Positions 44,762-53,738 of a DNA stretch of 64,000 nucleotides are shown one piece after another. The first letter of the stretch is position 1. Each line of letters starts with the position of its first letter. This DNA comes from JBBDRJ01 sp963766295 (GTDB lineage: Bacteria > Actinomycetota > JAICYB01), in contig CAVXYW010000002.1 of NCBI GenBank assembly GCA_963766295.1, positions 1,116,001 through 1,180,000 of the forward strand. The letters run 5' to 3'. The position numbers and the translations under genes are program-made. The notes under the pieces were generated by a model. The model did no database searches, was not told the DNA's origin, and saw nothing but the letters and a program-made list of their open reading frames with translations.

Positions 44762-45835
44762 CTAGAACAAGCGGTGGCCGTCGGCCGCCTGCCCGACTGC
44801 GAGCCGGGCATCGTTCGGCGGCTCCAAACCGAGGTGCCGCCATGCTGCATCCGTGGCCATTCGACCTCGCGGGGTACGCGCCAGAAAACCTGCTTGGACC
44901 AAGTAAGGCTCGTGCACATCCTCGATCGTTTCCGGCTCTTCGCCGACGGCCATCGCAATCGTGCCGACGCCGACCGGCCCGCCGGCGTGCGTCTGACAGA
45001 TCGATCGAAGGATCGCTAGATCGACACGGTCCAAACCGAGCGGATCGATATGGAAGACGGCAAGGCCTTCGTGAGCAACTGAAGTGGAGACGCGGCCATC
45101 AGCGCGCACCTGGGCGAAGTCGCGCACACGATGTAGCAGCCGGTTGCCGATTCGTGGTGTTCCGCGAGAACGTTTCGCGATCTCAACAGCGCCCTCGTGT
45201 TCGATCTCGACGCCAAGCAGGTTCGCCGATCGTTCCACGACCTGCGTGAGCTCGTCCGTCGAGTAGTAGTCGAGCCGGGACACAAAACCGAATCGGTCGC
45301 GAAGAGGGCCCGTGATCATGCCGGTGCGAGTGGTCGCTCCTATGAGGGCGAATGGTTCCAGCCTGTAATGCAGCGTGCGAGCGGCCGGCCCTTTGCCGAG
45401 GACTATGTCCACGGCCGAGTCCTCCATCGCCGGATAGAGAACCTCCTCGACCGTCCTGTTCAGCCTGTGTATCTCGTCGACGAACAACACGTCGCCGGGC
45501 TCGAGGTTCGACAGGATCGCGACGAGATCACCCGGACGCTCCAAAGCCGGCCCCGACGTCACTCGGATCTGGGCCCCCATCTCTGCGGCAACGATGTGCG
45601 CAAGCGATGTCTTACCGAGCCCAGGGGGCCCGGTGAACAAGAGATGCGGACAAGTCTCGCCGCGCTTACGCGCAGCTTCGAGCACGATCGCAAGGTGCTC
45701 TTTTACGTCGCCCTGTCCTACGAACTCATCGAGCGTGCGCGGACGAAGGGATTTGTCGAACTCGGCATCGTCCGGAGTGAGGTTCGGCTCCAGAACGCGA
45801 GCCTCCTCTTCTTCGTTGCGTCGCTGGGGGCTCAC
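44762..45835 (-). CDS. ruvB: Holliday junction branch migration helicase RuvB
   Basis: Hexameric AAA+ motor that drives branch migration with RuvA. 357 residues: RPRTLDEFVGQGDVKEHL entry, Walker A FTGPPGLGKTSLAHI, Walker B VLFVDEIHRLN, sensor GATTRTGM, and the winged-helix domain with GLDRVDLAILRSI and RTPRGRMATDAAW. Overlaps ruvA by 4 nt (ATGA). The ruvC-ruvA-ruvB order is standard. Confidence 0.97.
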   Translation of the reverse strand: MSPQRRNEEEEARVLEPNLTPDDAEFDKSLRPRTLDEFVGQGDVKEHLAIVLEAARKRGETCPHLLFTGPPGLGKTSLAHIVAAEMGAQIRVTSGPALERPGDLVAILSNLEPGDVLFVDEIHRLNRTVEEVLYPAMEDSAVDIVLGKGPAARTLHYRLEPFALIGATTRTGMITGPLRDRFGFVSRLDYYSTDELTQVVERSANLLGVEIEHEGAVEIAKRSRGTPRIGNRLLHRVRDFAQVRADGRVSTSVAHEGLAVFHIDPLGLDRVDLAILRSICQTHAGGPVGVGTIAMAVGEEPETIEDVHEPYLVQAGFLARTPRGRMATDAAWRHLGLEPPNDARLAVGQAADGHRLF

Positions 45836-46425
45836 CGTTCAGCTCCCGCCGGCTCTTTACGTCCGAGCGCGCGCAACGCATGACGCAGCAAGGTCGGCGC
45901 GTCTCCATCGGCCGGCAGGTTGGCCAAGGCTTCCTGGATCTCTTGTGTCGAGTAACCGAGGCCTTTCAAACCTTCGCGCACTTCCGCGATGGCCGTGTTC
46001 GTCTTGCCGTTGGCACTCACAACCTCGGCAACCATTCCGAACTTGTCTCGGAGCTCGAGCACGAGCCGTTGCGCGGTCTTCTTGCCCACGCCCGATACGA
46101 GCGAGAGAGCATCTGCATCGCCGGAAGCGATCGCTCGCTCCAAAGCGTCGGGCTGGTGGAAGGAAAGAATGGCCAGCGCCAACTTCGGCCCGACTCCCGA
46201 AACAGACGTAAGTGCGGCGAACAGCTCGCGGCTGCGCTCGGTGGCGAAACCGTAGAGGTGCACCACCTCTTCCTTTATCTGCAAGACCGTGTGGACGGTC
46301 ACCTCACCCTTGAGCTTCGCCAAGTCGGGAACAGGCATCTCCACACGTACCCCGACGCCGCCGAGCGAGATGACCGCAGCATCTTCGGCGACGGATACGA
46401 CCTCACCTCGGATGAACTCAAGCAC
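45832..46425 (-). CDS. ruvA: Holliday junction DNA helicase subunit RuvA
   Basis: Tetrameric junction-binding subunit, 197 residues. OB domain at the start (FIRGEVVSVAEDAAVISLGGVGVRVEM limits about 4-30), two helix-hairpin-helix motifs (LTSVSGVGPKLALAIL and LSLVSGVGKKTAQRLVLEL), and the C-terminal three-helix RuvB-binding domain (EVREGLKGLGYSTQEI). Overlaps ruvC by 8 nt. Confidence 0.96.
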   Translation of the reverse strand: MLEFIRGEVVSVAEDAAVISLGGVGVRVEMPVPDLAKLKGEVTVHTVLQIKEEVVHLYGFATERSRELFAALTSVSGVGPKLALAILSFHQPDALERAIASGDADALSLVSGVGKKTAQRLVLELRDKFGMVAEVVSANGKTNTAIAEVREGLKGLGYSTQEIQEALANLPADGDAPTLLRHALRALGRKEPAGAER

Positions 46426-46909
46426 CGGCGGCCAGCCTCCTCAGCTTTCCGGCACTCAGATGAATGAGCGCAAGGCCCAATGCGTCGGCTGCGTCCGCAG
46501 GGGTTGGCGGTTTGGGGAGATCGAGCAGACGCGCGATCATCTGCTGCATCTGTCGCTTGTCGGCCGATCCTGAACCCGTCACCTGAAGCTTCACTTCGTT
46601 GGGCGAATACTCGGCTACCTCGCAACCCGCCTGGGCGGCGGCCAACAAGGCAATGCCGGCGGCCTGTCCCACCGACATCGCCGTCCGGACATTCGAGTTG
46701 AACAGCACGCGTTCGACGGCGATCGCGTCCGGCTCGTGCCGCGTGATCAAGGAAGTGATCTCGTCGTAGAGCATCGCCAAGCGGCCGGGCACCGGTCCGG
46801 CGGGTGTTCGTATCGCTCCGTAGTCGATGGCCCGGATCTTCCCGTCCCTTCGCTCGAGCAGGCCGAACCCGGCACAGGTCAGGCCGGGGTCGAGCCCCAG
46901 CACTCGCAT
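46418..46909 (-). CDS. ruvC: Holliday junction endonuclease RuvC
   Basis: Dimeric resolvase with an RNase H fold, 163 residues. VLGLDPGLTCAGFGL holds the first catalytic Asp, AVERVLFNSNVRTAMSVGQA the Glu, and DAADALGLALIHL the late acidic pair. No clear ribosome binding site; a strong GC hairpin lies 4 nt upstream of the ATG. Confidence 0.96.
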   Translation of the reverse strand: MRVLGLDPGLTCAGFGLLERRDGKIRAIDYGAIRTPAGPVPGRLAMLYDEITSLITRHEPDAIAVERVLFNSNVRTAMSVGQAAGIALLAAAQAGCEVAEYSPNEVKLQVTGSGSADKRQMQQMIARLLDLPKPPTPADAADALGLALIHLSAGKLRRLAAGA

Positions 46910-46913
46910 TACA

Positions 46914-46965
46914 ACCGGGGGGCTGCGCCCCCCGGACCCCCGCGCTTCGCATGAGCTCCGCTCAT
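46914..46965 (-). repeat. Compound palindromic element upstream of ruvC
   Basis: Two inverted repeats in tandem: CCGGGGGG / CCCCCCGG around a 5-nt loop (about 46914-46934) and ATGAGC-TCC-GCTCAT (about 46950-46964). The GC stem lacks a T-run on the minus side. It may act as a terminator for the upstream GT2 gene or be one copy of a dispersed palindromic repeat. The rest of the 102-nt gap shows nothing. Confidence 0.45.
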
Positions 46966-47011
46966 CCGACGAGGCTATGGCTCACAGGTGACATGAGCGA
47001 GGAACTAAGGC

Positions 47012-47737
47012 TTATCGTTGGGAACTTCGCCCTACTCGTCCCACACGGCGTCGGATGTCCAAAAGCTCTCGTACCACACTCGGTGCATCCTGCAGCATCC
47101 GGACCGTGCTTCCGTGTCCGTATTGCCAGGTCACGGGGACCTCGACGAGTTCGAGCCCGGCCTTCCGAGCGTGCGCGAGGAACTCGACGTCGAAAGCCCA
47201 TCCGGTGCTGCGTGTCCGGCTCAGCAGTTCCAATCCCGCTTCCCGTCCGAAAGCCTTGAACCCGCACTGACTGTCCTTGATCGTTGGGAGCACCAGAGCC
47301 CTGACCACGAAGTTGAACCCACGACCGGCGATAAATCTGGAGAACGGCTCGCCCACCCGTTTCGACCCCGCAACGCTGCGGCTGGCCATGGCGACGACTC
47401 CGTCGCGCGCGCGTTCTACCAAGGCACCGAAATTGGACGGATCGACGGCAAGGTCGGCGTCGGCCGTCACGACGACGGCGCCCCGAGCATGCTTCATGCC
47501 GGCCTTGACGGCCGCGCCTTTGCCTGAGAAGTCGCTGATGAACGTTCGCAGCCGTTCGTCTTTTCGCGCCAAGTCTTTCGCGATCTCAGCCGTCTTGTCG
47601 GTCGAGCCAACGTCAACGGCTATGACCAGCTCGGCGCCCAGGTCATCCAGCCACGGACCTAAGCGTTCGACCGCCGCCGGGAGACGCTCTGCTTCGTTCT
47701 TCGCGGGCAACACGATAGAAACCCGTGGCGGAGTCAC
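47012..47737 (-). CDS. GT2 glycosyltransferase, dolichyl-phosphate-glucose synthase type
   Basis: Makes a polyprenyl-phosphate-sugar donor from a nucleotide sugar, by analogy with ALG5 and Dpm-like enzymes. From the GTG at 47737, 241 residues: RVSIVLPAKNEAERLPAAV, the metal motif TADADLAVD, RVGEPFSR, and KDSQCGFKAFGREAG followed by GWAFDVEFLAHARKAG, the ALG5-type signature. The GTG is chosen because TATCTT lies 6 nt before it and the alignment of GT2 domains begins there. No membrane helix, so it is a peripheral cytoplasmic enzyme. Divergent from the PIG-V-like gene. Confidence 0.88.
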   Translation of the reverse strand: MTPPRVSIVLPAKNEAERLPAAVERLGPWLDDLGAELVIAVDVGSTDKTAEIAKDLARKDERLRTFISDFSGKGAAVKAGMKHARGAVVVTADADLAVDPSNFGALVERARDGVVAMASRSVAGSKRVGEPFSRFIAGRGFNFVVRALVLPTIKDSQCGFKAFGREAGLELLSRTRSTGWAFDVEFLAHARKAGLELVEVPVTWQYGHGSTVRMLQDAPSVVRELLDIRRRVGRVGRSSQR

Positions 47738-47743
47738 CGACAG

Positions 47744-47749
47744 AAGATA
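47744..47749 (-). promoter_or_regulatory. Leaderless -10 hexamer of the GT2 gene
   Basis: TATCTT, 6 nt, GTG on the minus strand; it decides the start at 47737. Confidence 0.45.
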
Positions 47750-47757
47750 GCCAAGGC

Positions 47758-47763
47758 TAGAGT
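47758..47763 (+). promoter_or_regulatory. Leaderless -10 hexamer of the PIG-V-like gene
   Basis: TAGAGT, 7 nt, GTG at 47771 on the plus strand; it lies back to back with the GT2 promoter, 8 nt apart. Confidence 0.45.
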
Positions 47764-47770
47764 CCAGACC

Positions 47771-48862
47771 GTGACCAAACCGCGACAAGTCTTCTATCGG
47801 ATCGTCCTCTTGGCCGTCGCCGTACGTAGCGCGTTCCATGTCATCGGATCGATCTCAGTTGCAAGATCCGGCGGCGGAAGGCACGGGCTTGCCTTCTGGT
47901 CGAACTGGGACGCAAACAATCTGTTGAGAGTCGCTGAAGTCGGATATCCCCGAACTGGCGATGACTCCTTCTTCATCGTCTACCTTCCCGGCTATCCGTT
48001 CGCGGTTCGGGCCGTCGAGTACGTCCTTCGAAACCTGATCCTGTCGGGACTTGTCGTTTCTTTTGCTGCCTCGGTGGGAGCCGCTTGGTTCTTGTACAAG
48101 CTGGTCCGCCTGGAGCGTGACCACGACGAAGCGTGGCGATCGGTGTTGTGGCTGTTCGCTTTTCCGACCGCGTACTTCCTCACCCTTCCCTACAGCGAGT
48201 CGCTCTACCTCTTCGGTTCTGTCGCTGCGTTGTACGCCGCGCGGACGAACCGCTGGGCCCCCGCTGCTGCCGGAGGGATCTTGGCGACAGTTACACGGCT
48301 ACAAGCTTTGCCACTCGTGCCGGCTTTGGCTATTGAAGCCTTTCGCCGGAAGGAGGTGCGTGCGCGGATCTCGGCGCTTGCGTGGTCCGCTGTGGCCGGC
48401 ACCGGGATCGCGATCTATCTGGCGATCAATTGGATCGCGCGCGATCACCCGTTCAAGTTCTTCGAGGTCCAGGCCGACCACTGGGCCAACCGAGGTGCAT
48501 GGCCGTGGGTGCCGCTGATCGACGCGTGGCGGGCAGTCGCAAACGGGGGCTTGGAAGGTGACTTCGTCCTCATCTATTGGGGACGTTTGGGCGCCACTTT
48601 GTTGGCCGTGACTCTTTTGTTAGCGGGGCGACGCAGGCTTTCCCTGTCCGAGTCGGTCTTCGGCTGGACCGCACTCGTCCTCATTCTTTCCTCGTCGTGG
48701 CTGATCAGCATGCCCCGCTACCTGATCGGAATCTTTCCCCTCTTCATCGTCCTCGCGCACCACACGATGTCGAAGCGCGTCCTATGGCCGATGCTCGCGG
48801 TGTCTGCCGCGCTGCAGAGCTACTACTTCTGGCACTGGGCGGCCGGGCACTGGACGTTCTAA
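47771..48862 (+). CDS. PIG-V-like GT-C mannosyltransferase
   Basis: Polytopic membrane glycosyltransferase, 363 residues with about nine hydrophobic helices. The first outer loop holds FWSNWDANNLLRVAEVGYP (about 42-60), equivalent to the WD...H/N...IA..GY motif whose Asp is catalytic in PIG-V-like enzymes; YLPGYPF and FPTAYFLTLPYSESLYL follow as in the family. It uses a polyprenyl-phosphate-mannose donor in known members, which the divergent GT2 could supply. Overlaps the next gene's 3' end by 4 nt. Confidence 0.85.
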   Translation: MTKPRQVFYRIVLLAVAVRSAFHVIGSISVARSGGGRHGLAFWSNWDANNLLRVAEVGYPRTGDDSFFIVYLPGYPFAVRAVEYVLRNLILSGLVVSFAASVGAAWFLYKLVRLERDHDEAWRSVLWLFAFPTAYFLTLPYSESLYLFGSVAALYAARTNRWAPAAAGGILATVTRLQALPLVPALAIEAFRRKEVRARISALAWSAVAGTGIAIYLAINWIARDHPFKFFEVQADHWANRGAWPWVPLIDAWRAVANGGLEGDFVLIYWGRLGATLLAVTLLLAGRRRLSLSESVFGWTALVLILSSSWLISMPRYLIGIFPLFIVLAHHTMSKRVLWPMLAVSAALQSYYFWHWAAGHWTF

Positions 48863-51045
48863 CGATCGAAGCGGAAGATCTCGCCCTTGCCGTTTTGGAA
48901 GAACGGAGCGTAACCAGCAGCGACGATCTCATCGCGCAGCCCTGAGGGGATGTCAGCGGGTTCGAACAACACGTAGTCGTATTCGGGTCCGAGAAGGCTG
49001 CTCACTTCGGACAAAGGACGAAGCCTGCCACCCATCGTGTGTCCACTCACCTCCGGCACCGGCGAGAGATGCGTCACGTAAGCGCCGGCAAATGCCGCGA
49101 TTGGCGTCGACTCCCATGTCTGTTGCGACTTCGCGATCTGGATCGTCTTCGTATTGCGAGTCATGCGGCCGGCTGATTGTTCGGCACGAAGCGCCGCAAT
49201 GATCTCTTTCTCCGATTCGCCAACCAGCTCCCGGCTATCGGGCCAGCCACTCCATGCGCCTTTCTCCGCCTTATGCACGGAGATGGACAAGGACTCCGAA
49301 AAGGCCCTCTGCCTCCCATCCTCGATATCAACCGTTCCCTTTCTGAGCGGGAGAGCGGCGAACATCAAGAACGCAAGGACGAGACCAGTTCGCAGCACCG
49401 GTTGTCTTCTAGACCACGCCCAATGCAACGCACCGGCTGCACCCAGGGCAAGGAAAACGGGGATCCAGTTCTGGCCCGACTTACCGATGATCTCGCCCTG
49501 CGTGCTAGACCAGAACACGGAATCCGACGGCAGGAACGTGGTACCCACTTGCACGACGACACCCGCAAGAACAGGCGCGCAGATGTGGATCCGCCGGTTC
49601 GACTCCCGACCGACAATTAGAAAGCCGGTGAATCCCGCCGCGAGCAGAGAGAACAGGGCCGCATCCTGGGTCACCGTCCTCCATGCTCGCGGGCCGACGA
49701 CGCCGATTCGCAGCAAGCAGACTGCGCCGAGGGCCGCCAGAAGGATGCTCGACACGAGACGAAGCGGGAGCCCGATGTTCGCGGTGGCTGAAGCAACCAC
49801 GACACCGGCGGGAACCGCGAACAAGATGATCCAGCTGGGAGCATCTACCCCGGCCACGACGAGGAGCTGTGGAATCGCGAAGGTGACCGCACCGAGCAAG
49901 GACCAAACCGGATAGTCCGAGTTCTCGCTCCCAAAGCTTTCCCATACCGAGATTGCTCCGTGAGAGACAAGAGCGACTCCGCCAAGCAATGGATGCATGT
50001 ACAGAACCGAGGCAATCAGCGCAGACCGGACGAGAACACGCCTGCGCGTTGTCAGCTCCCTCAACGGAAGGAAAGAGATCAGACCGAGTACTCCCGCCAC
50101 GACGTTCCCGCGTGAATCGGGAAGACGGAGAAAGCCGTAGGTGAGGGGCACTACGGCCACAGCCCAGATGCCGGCACCGGATCGGAACATCCGATCGGCG
50201 ACACGGTAGGCGGTGATAGCAAAGAGAACCGTAAGGGGTATCGCGAAAGCCGCGTTGGCAAGCACAGCTCGCAACCCGGTCAGCTTCGTGATAGCTGCAA
50301 GCAGACCGACGAAGCCGAGTAGTTGCCGAGTTGGTCCGGTCTCCGCCGCCGGACTAGTGAACAGGCTGGGGAACCATTCGTAGGTTCGAACGAACTCAAC
50401 GGGTGCAACGTGGTTGTGCAAGAGGTCACGGAAGGGCACGACGGGCGAAGCGAGAGCGAGGATGATAGGTGCCGTCCACGCCACGGCCAAGAACACCCAG
50501 AAGCCGATCGGAACTCGCTTCCGACAAGGGCTCGATCTTGGGAGCACGAACGGACGGCAACGAAACCAGCCGAGCACTCCAAGAACGACGTGCGCACCCG
50601 CCAGGACAGGGCCGCTGAACAGCCCGATGCTTCCAAGACCACCTAGAAACAGGACATCAAGGAGAACGGCTCCCGAGAATCCGAAGATCGTTATATCTAT
50701 CGCGGATCTGTACGGTCGGCCGCGAAGCAGCCGCATCAGCACGGCTCCCGCGAGGATGTTGGCGACCAGCGACGCGCTGACCAACAAAGCGGCAGGAGCT
50801 GTGGTCGATAGTTGCGAACCGATGCCGCGAACTGCACCGGCAATCGAGCCGCCGATCGTGGTGTCTCTCAGCATCACGACGCCCGCAACGGTGGCTACAG
50901 AGGTGAGAAGGAAGATTCCGCTGAGCAGTGCCGGTCTCTCTGCGAGAGTCGCTTCGTCCTTCCGCGACGGGACTACGGGCGCGTCCAGGCCCCTACCCTC
51001 AGCTCGTCCAGCCGAAGACCGTCGTGTAGGCAACGCCGTATGCAT
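48859..51045 (-). CDS. Large polytopic membrane protein, GT-C-like
   Basis: No family recognised with certainty. 728 residues with about 14 hydrophobic helices (about 40-580) followed by a soluble C-terminal domain (about 590-728) that ends EIFRFDR. The layout resembles actinobacterial cell-envelope GT-C proteins, and the neighbours are glycosyltransferases. The ATG at 51045 overlaps the previous gene by 47 nt; an internal start near residue 35 (before SGIFLLTS) would avoid that but has no ATG or GTG. Start therefore uncertain. Confidence 0.7.
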   Translation of the reverse strand: MHTALPTRRSSAGRAEGRGLDAPVVPSRKDEATLAERPALLSGIFLLTSVATVAGVVMLRDTTIGGSIAGAVRGIGSQLSTTAPAALLVSASLVANILAGAVLMRLLRGRPYRSAIDITIFGFSGAVLLDVLFLGGLGSIGLFSGPVLAGAHVVLGVLGWFRCRPFVLPRSSPCRKRVPIGFWVFLAVAWTAPIILALASPVVPFRDLLHNHVAPVEFVRTYEWFPSLFTSPAAETGPTRQLLGFVGLLAAITKLTGLRAVLANAAFAIPLTVLFAITAYRVADRMFRSGAGIWAVAVVPLTYGFLRLPDSRGNVVAGVLGLISFLPLRELTTRRRVLVRSALIASVLYMHPLLGGVALVSHGAISVWESFGSENSDYPVWSLLGAVTFAIPQLLVVAGVDAPSWIILFAVPAGVVVASATANIGLPLRLVSSILLAALGAVCLLRIGVVGPRAWRTVTQDAALFSLLAAGFTGFLIVGRESNRRIHICAPVLAGVVVQVGTTFLPSDSVFWSSTQGEIIGKSGQNWIPVFLALGAAGALHWAWSRRQPVLRTGLVLAFLMFAALPLRKGTVDIEDGRQRAFSESLSISVHKAEKGAWSGWPDSRELVGESEKEIIAALRAEQSAGRMTRNTKTIQIAKSQQTWESTPIAAFAGAYVTHLSPVPEVSGHTMGGRLRPLSEVSSLLGPEYDYVLFEPADIPSGLRDEIVAAGYAPFFQNGKGEIFRFDR

Positions 51046-52213
51046 TCATCGCGATGGAGAAGGCTAGAAGGACGTAATAGCCGGGCGCGCGGTCGTCCTT
51101 CAATGCAAGAAACACCAACGCAGAGATAAAGGGAATGGCATCGAGCAGATAACGCATGCCGAATTGAGCGAATCCATTCGCATACCAGATGGCAGCCGGA
51201 GTGACGACGAACAGTGCGCAGAGCCACATCCATCTCTCGCGCCGAGCACCGAAGGCCGTGACGAAAGCGGGACTCGTCAACGGGAGCGCTGTGCCCAGGA
51301 TCGTCAGCTTCAGATACGGAAACTGTTCTTGGAATTGAGGGCCCAGAAGGAACCACGAATACAGATTGAAAGGCACGTGCCGGATCGAGATCATCCCCGG
51401 CGGTCGCTGGTGGCGATACCCGTCGTTGGCGTAATGAATCTCCTGTGCCTTCTCCGCGATCGTTCCGAAGCGCGCGAAGTTATAGGCGAACATCACTAGG
51501 ACCGGCCCTGCTGCGCCGATCGCAAGGTTCACGAGCTTCCTCGGCTGCCGCCAGAAGAGAGCGGCGTAACCAGCCAACGCGAGATAAGCGGGCGGCCTGC
51601 TCAAACCGGCGAGTCCGACGAAGAGACCGATCAGCCACAGCCGGCGCTTTCCGAAGTACTCGTTCAGAGATAGGAACAGGAAGAGCACGCTCGCCAGCGC
51701 AGCGACCGCCCACGTCCCACCGGTCTTCGATTCGAACCAGATAGTTGTCCCGATCACCGGAAAGGCCCAGCCGAGGATTCGACGCCGGCCGTCCAGACCG
51801 AGCCGCGTGGCCAGGCTCCAAGCAGCCATGGATACGCCACCTCCGAGCAACGCGGCGAAATGGCGGAGGTTGAACTCCTCGCCGAACACAAAGACGAAGG
51901 GAATCAGCATGATGCCCGGCAGCACTCCTTGGTGCGACCAGGTGCGTCCTTGGAACACCACCGACTCGAGCCAGGGAGCCGGCGCGATGTCGAGGCGTCC
52001 GTGGATCATCGCGTCGGCTAGCCGGACGTACTGGTCGTAAACCTGATGACCGGGCTCCTTCGAGATCTCGTAGATCGCAAAGGCGATCAGCCCCGCGAAG
52101 AGGGTTGTCCGTTTCGTTTCGTCGTTCCAGAAGCGCCGGAATGCACCGGCCACTCGGCCATCCGCTCCGGACCGCCCCGTGGCCGACTGCTCTGAAACGG
52201 CAGGTTCGCTCAT
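50999..52213 (-). CDS. Polytopic membrane protein, probable GT-C glycosyltransferase
   Basis: 404 residues, about ten membrane helices. The first outer loop contains YDQYVRLADAMIHGRLDI (about 59-76), with acidic residues placed as in GT-C enzymes, and LSRPPAYLAL and FGMRYLLDAIPF later. A soluble N-terminus of about 35 residues precedes the first helix. CATAAT lies 9 nt before the ATG. It follows yebC by 10 nt and is probably in the same transcript as the next gene. Confidence 0.75.
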   Translation of the reverse strand: MSEPAVSEQSATGRSGADGRVAGAFRRFWNDETKRTTLFAGLIAFAIYEISKEPGHQVYDQYVRLADAMIHGRLDIAPAPWLESVVFQGRTWSHQGVLPGIMLIPFVFVFGEEFNLRHFAALLGGGVSMAAWSLATRLGLDGRRRILGWAFPVIGTTIWFESKTGGTWAVAALASVLFLFLSLNEYFGKRRLWLIGLFVGLAGLSRPPAYLALAGYAALFWRQPRKLVNLAIGAAGPVLVMFAYNFARFGTIAEKAQEIHYANDGYRHQRPPGMISIRHVPFNLYSWFLLGPQFQEQFPYLKLTILGTALPLTSPAFVTAFGARRERWMWLCALFVVTPAAIWYANGFAQFGMRYLLDAIPFISALVFLALKDDRAPGYYVLLAFSIAMNAYGVAYTTVFGWTS

Positions 52214-52223
52214 ACGGCTTGGA

Positions 52224-52973
52224 TTATGAGACCTCGGCCAGTACCTCGTCCGGGATATCGAAGTTGGTGTAGACGCCTTGTACGTCGTCCAACTCCTCGA
52301 GAGCGTCCATCAACTTCAAGACGGGACGAGCCCCATCGGCGTCGAGCGGCACGGTCGACTGCGGAAGCATGGTTAGCTCCGCGTTTTCGATTGACAAGCC
52401 CGCAGCCGTCAATGCGTCTCGCACTCGCGCGAAATCCTTGGCGTCTGTGACGACTTCCCAGCGATCGTCCGAGGGTCGTATGTCGTCGGCACCGGCGTCC
52501 GCCGCTGCTGCAAGAACGTCGTCCTCTGTTACTCCCGGACCGATGAGGATGAGCCCGCGGCGATCGAACATCCAAGCCACGGAACCGGGCTCGCCCAGGT
52601 TGGCATCGGCTCGCGTAAACGTCGTGCGGATATCCGAACCGGTTCGGTTGCGATTCTCGGTGAGCGCCTCGACCAGAACCGCTACACCGCCGGGCGCGTA
52701 GCCCTCGTAGAGGACTCGTTCGTAATGGATGTTGTCACCGAGTTCGCCCGCTCCGCGCTTGGCCGCACGCTCGATCGTTTCTGCGGGCACTCGATAGGAC
52801 TTGGCTCTGTCGATGGCGGCGCCGAGCGTCATGTCGTTTTCGGGGTTGGACGTGCCGCCTTCGCGAGCCGCCACCTCGATCTGGCGGATCAGCTTCGCCC
52901 ACAGCTTTCCGCGACGGGCGTCAACGACGGCCTTCTTGTGCTTGATCCCTGCCCATTTGGAGTGTCCGGCCAT
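52224..52973 (-). CDS. YebC/PmpR-family regulatory protein
   Basis: 249 residues, the usual length. MAGHSKWAGIKHKKAVVDARRG is the family signature at the N-terminus, followed by REGGTSNPENDMTLGAAIDRA and YEGYAPGGVAVLVEALTENRNRT. Members bind DNA in some species and others promote translation of proline stretches, which fits the Pro-rich proteins encoded here, but which role applies is open. Beside pdxT and ruvC, as in Mycobacterium. Confidence 0.95.
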   Translation of the reverse strand: MAGHSKWAGIKHKKAVVDARRGKLWAKLIRQIEVAAREGGTSNPENDMTLGAAIDRAKSYRVPAETIERAAKRGAGELGDNIHYERVLYEGYAPGGVAVLVEALTENRNRTGSDIRTTFTRADANLGEPGSVAWMFDRRGLILIGPGVTEDDVLAAAADAGADDIRPSDDRWEVVTDAKDFARVRDALTAAGLSIENAELTMLPQSTVPLDADGARPVLKLMDALEELDDVQGVYTNFDIPDEVLAEVS

Positions 52974-52985
52974 AACGCCTCGATG

Positions 52986-53738
52986 TTATGTCGTAGCCAC
53001 CATCACGCACTGCGGAGTTCGCATGTACAACCGCCCGTTAGTTGTCTCGGGCTTGTAGACCCCGCGAATCTCGCCGGGGATGTCGCGAAGCATGCGAAGA
53101 ACGTGCTCTCGGCGATCGGACGGACAATCAACTCGGTTCATCCAGTCCTCGACCTCGTGGGTTTGGAAGACAACGTCGGTATCGCGCACCGTGAAACCAG
53201 CTCCGTCGGCTACGGCCTTCCACTCGCTCGGACTTCGTGCTCGTTCGTGCGTCGGATCACGCCAGCGCTCGAGCTCGTTGTGCCATTCCTCGTACCCGTC
53301 TGGCGGCGACTGATCTGCCAGCGCGAACACTCCGCCGGTCTTCAAAACGCGGCGAGCCTCGGCGGCCCAAGCTTCCGCGTCGGCGAATTGATGAGGCGCG
53401 CGATGGGCAAGAACGGCGTCGAGGCTTGCGTCTTTGAACGGAAGCACCTCCGCCCAGGTCTCAACGGCTCGAGCCTCGCCACCCAACTCACGCTCGCGCC
53501 AACCCTGTCGCGTCGCGAGGAGCATCTCGTGTGTTGGATCACTCGGGATCACGCGCACGCCGGTCCGGGCGAAGGCAAAAGATGTGTACCCGGCTCCCGT
53601 GGCCACGTCGAGTGCGAGCGCGCCTTGCGGCAGGTCGCACAATTGCACGAGTCGCTTGATCGAATCTCGATCCTCTGCTCCCCCTTCGCTGGCGAATGCG
53701 GGAGCGTACTTGCCCCATGTCTCGCGGATCTCGCTCAA
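52986..53738 (-). CDS. SAM-dependent methyltransferase (class I)
   Basis: 250 residues, UbiE/methyltransferase-11 type. ALDVATGAGYTSFAFA is the SAM-binding motif I (about 38-53), DASLDAVLAHRAPHQF the motif II/III region, and VLKTGGVFALADQ closes it. Substrate unknown. Overlaps the VOC gene by 4 nt. Confidence 0.88.
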   Translation of the reverse strand: MSEIRETWGKYAPAFASEGGAEDRDSIKRLVQLCDLPQGALALDVATGAGYTSFAFARTGVRVIPSDPTHEMLLATRQGWRERELGGEARAVETWAEVLPFKDASLDAVLAHRAPHQFADAEAWAAEARRVLKTGGVFALADQSPPDGYEEWHNELERWRDPTHERARSPSEWKAVADGAGFTVRDTDVVFQTHEVEDWMNRVDCPSDRREHVLRMLRDIPGEIRGVYKPETTNGRLYMRTPQCVMVATT

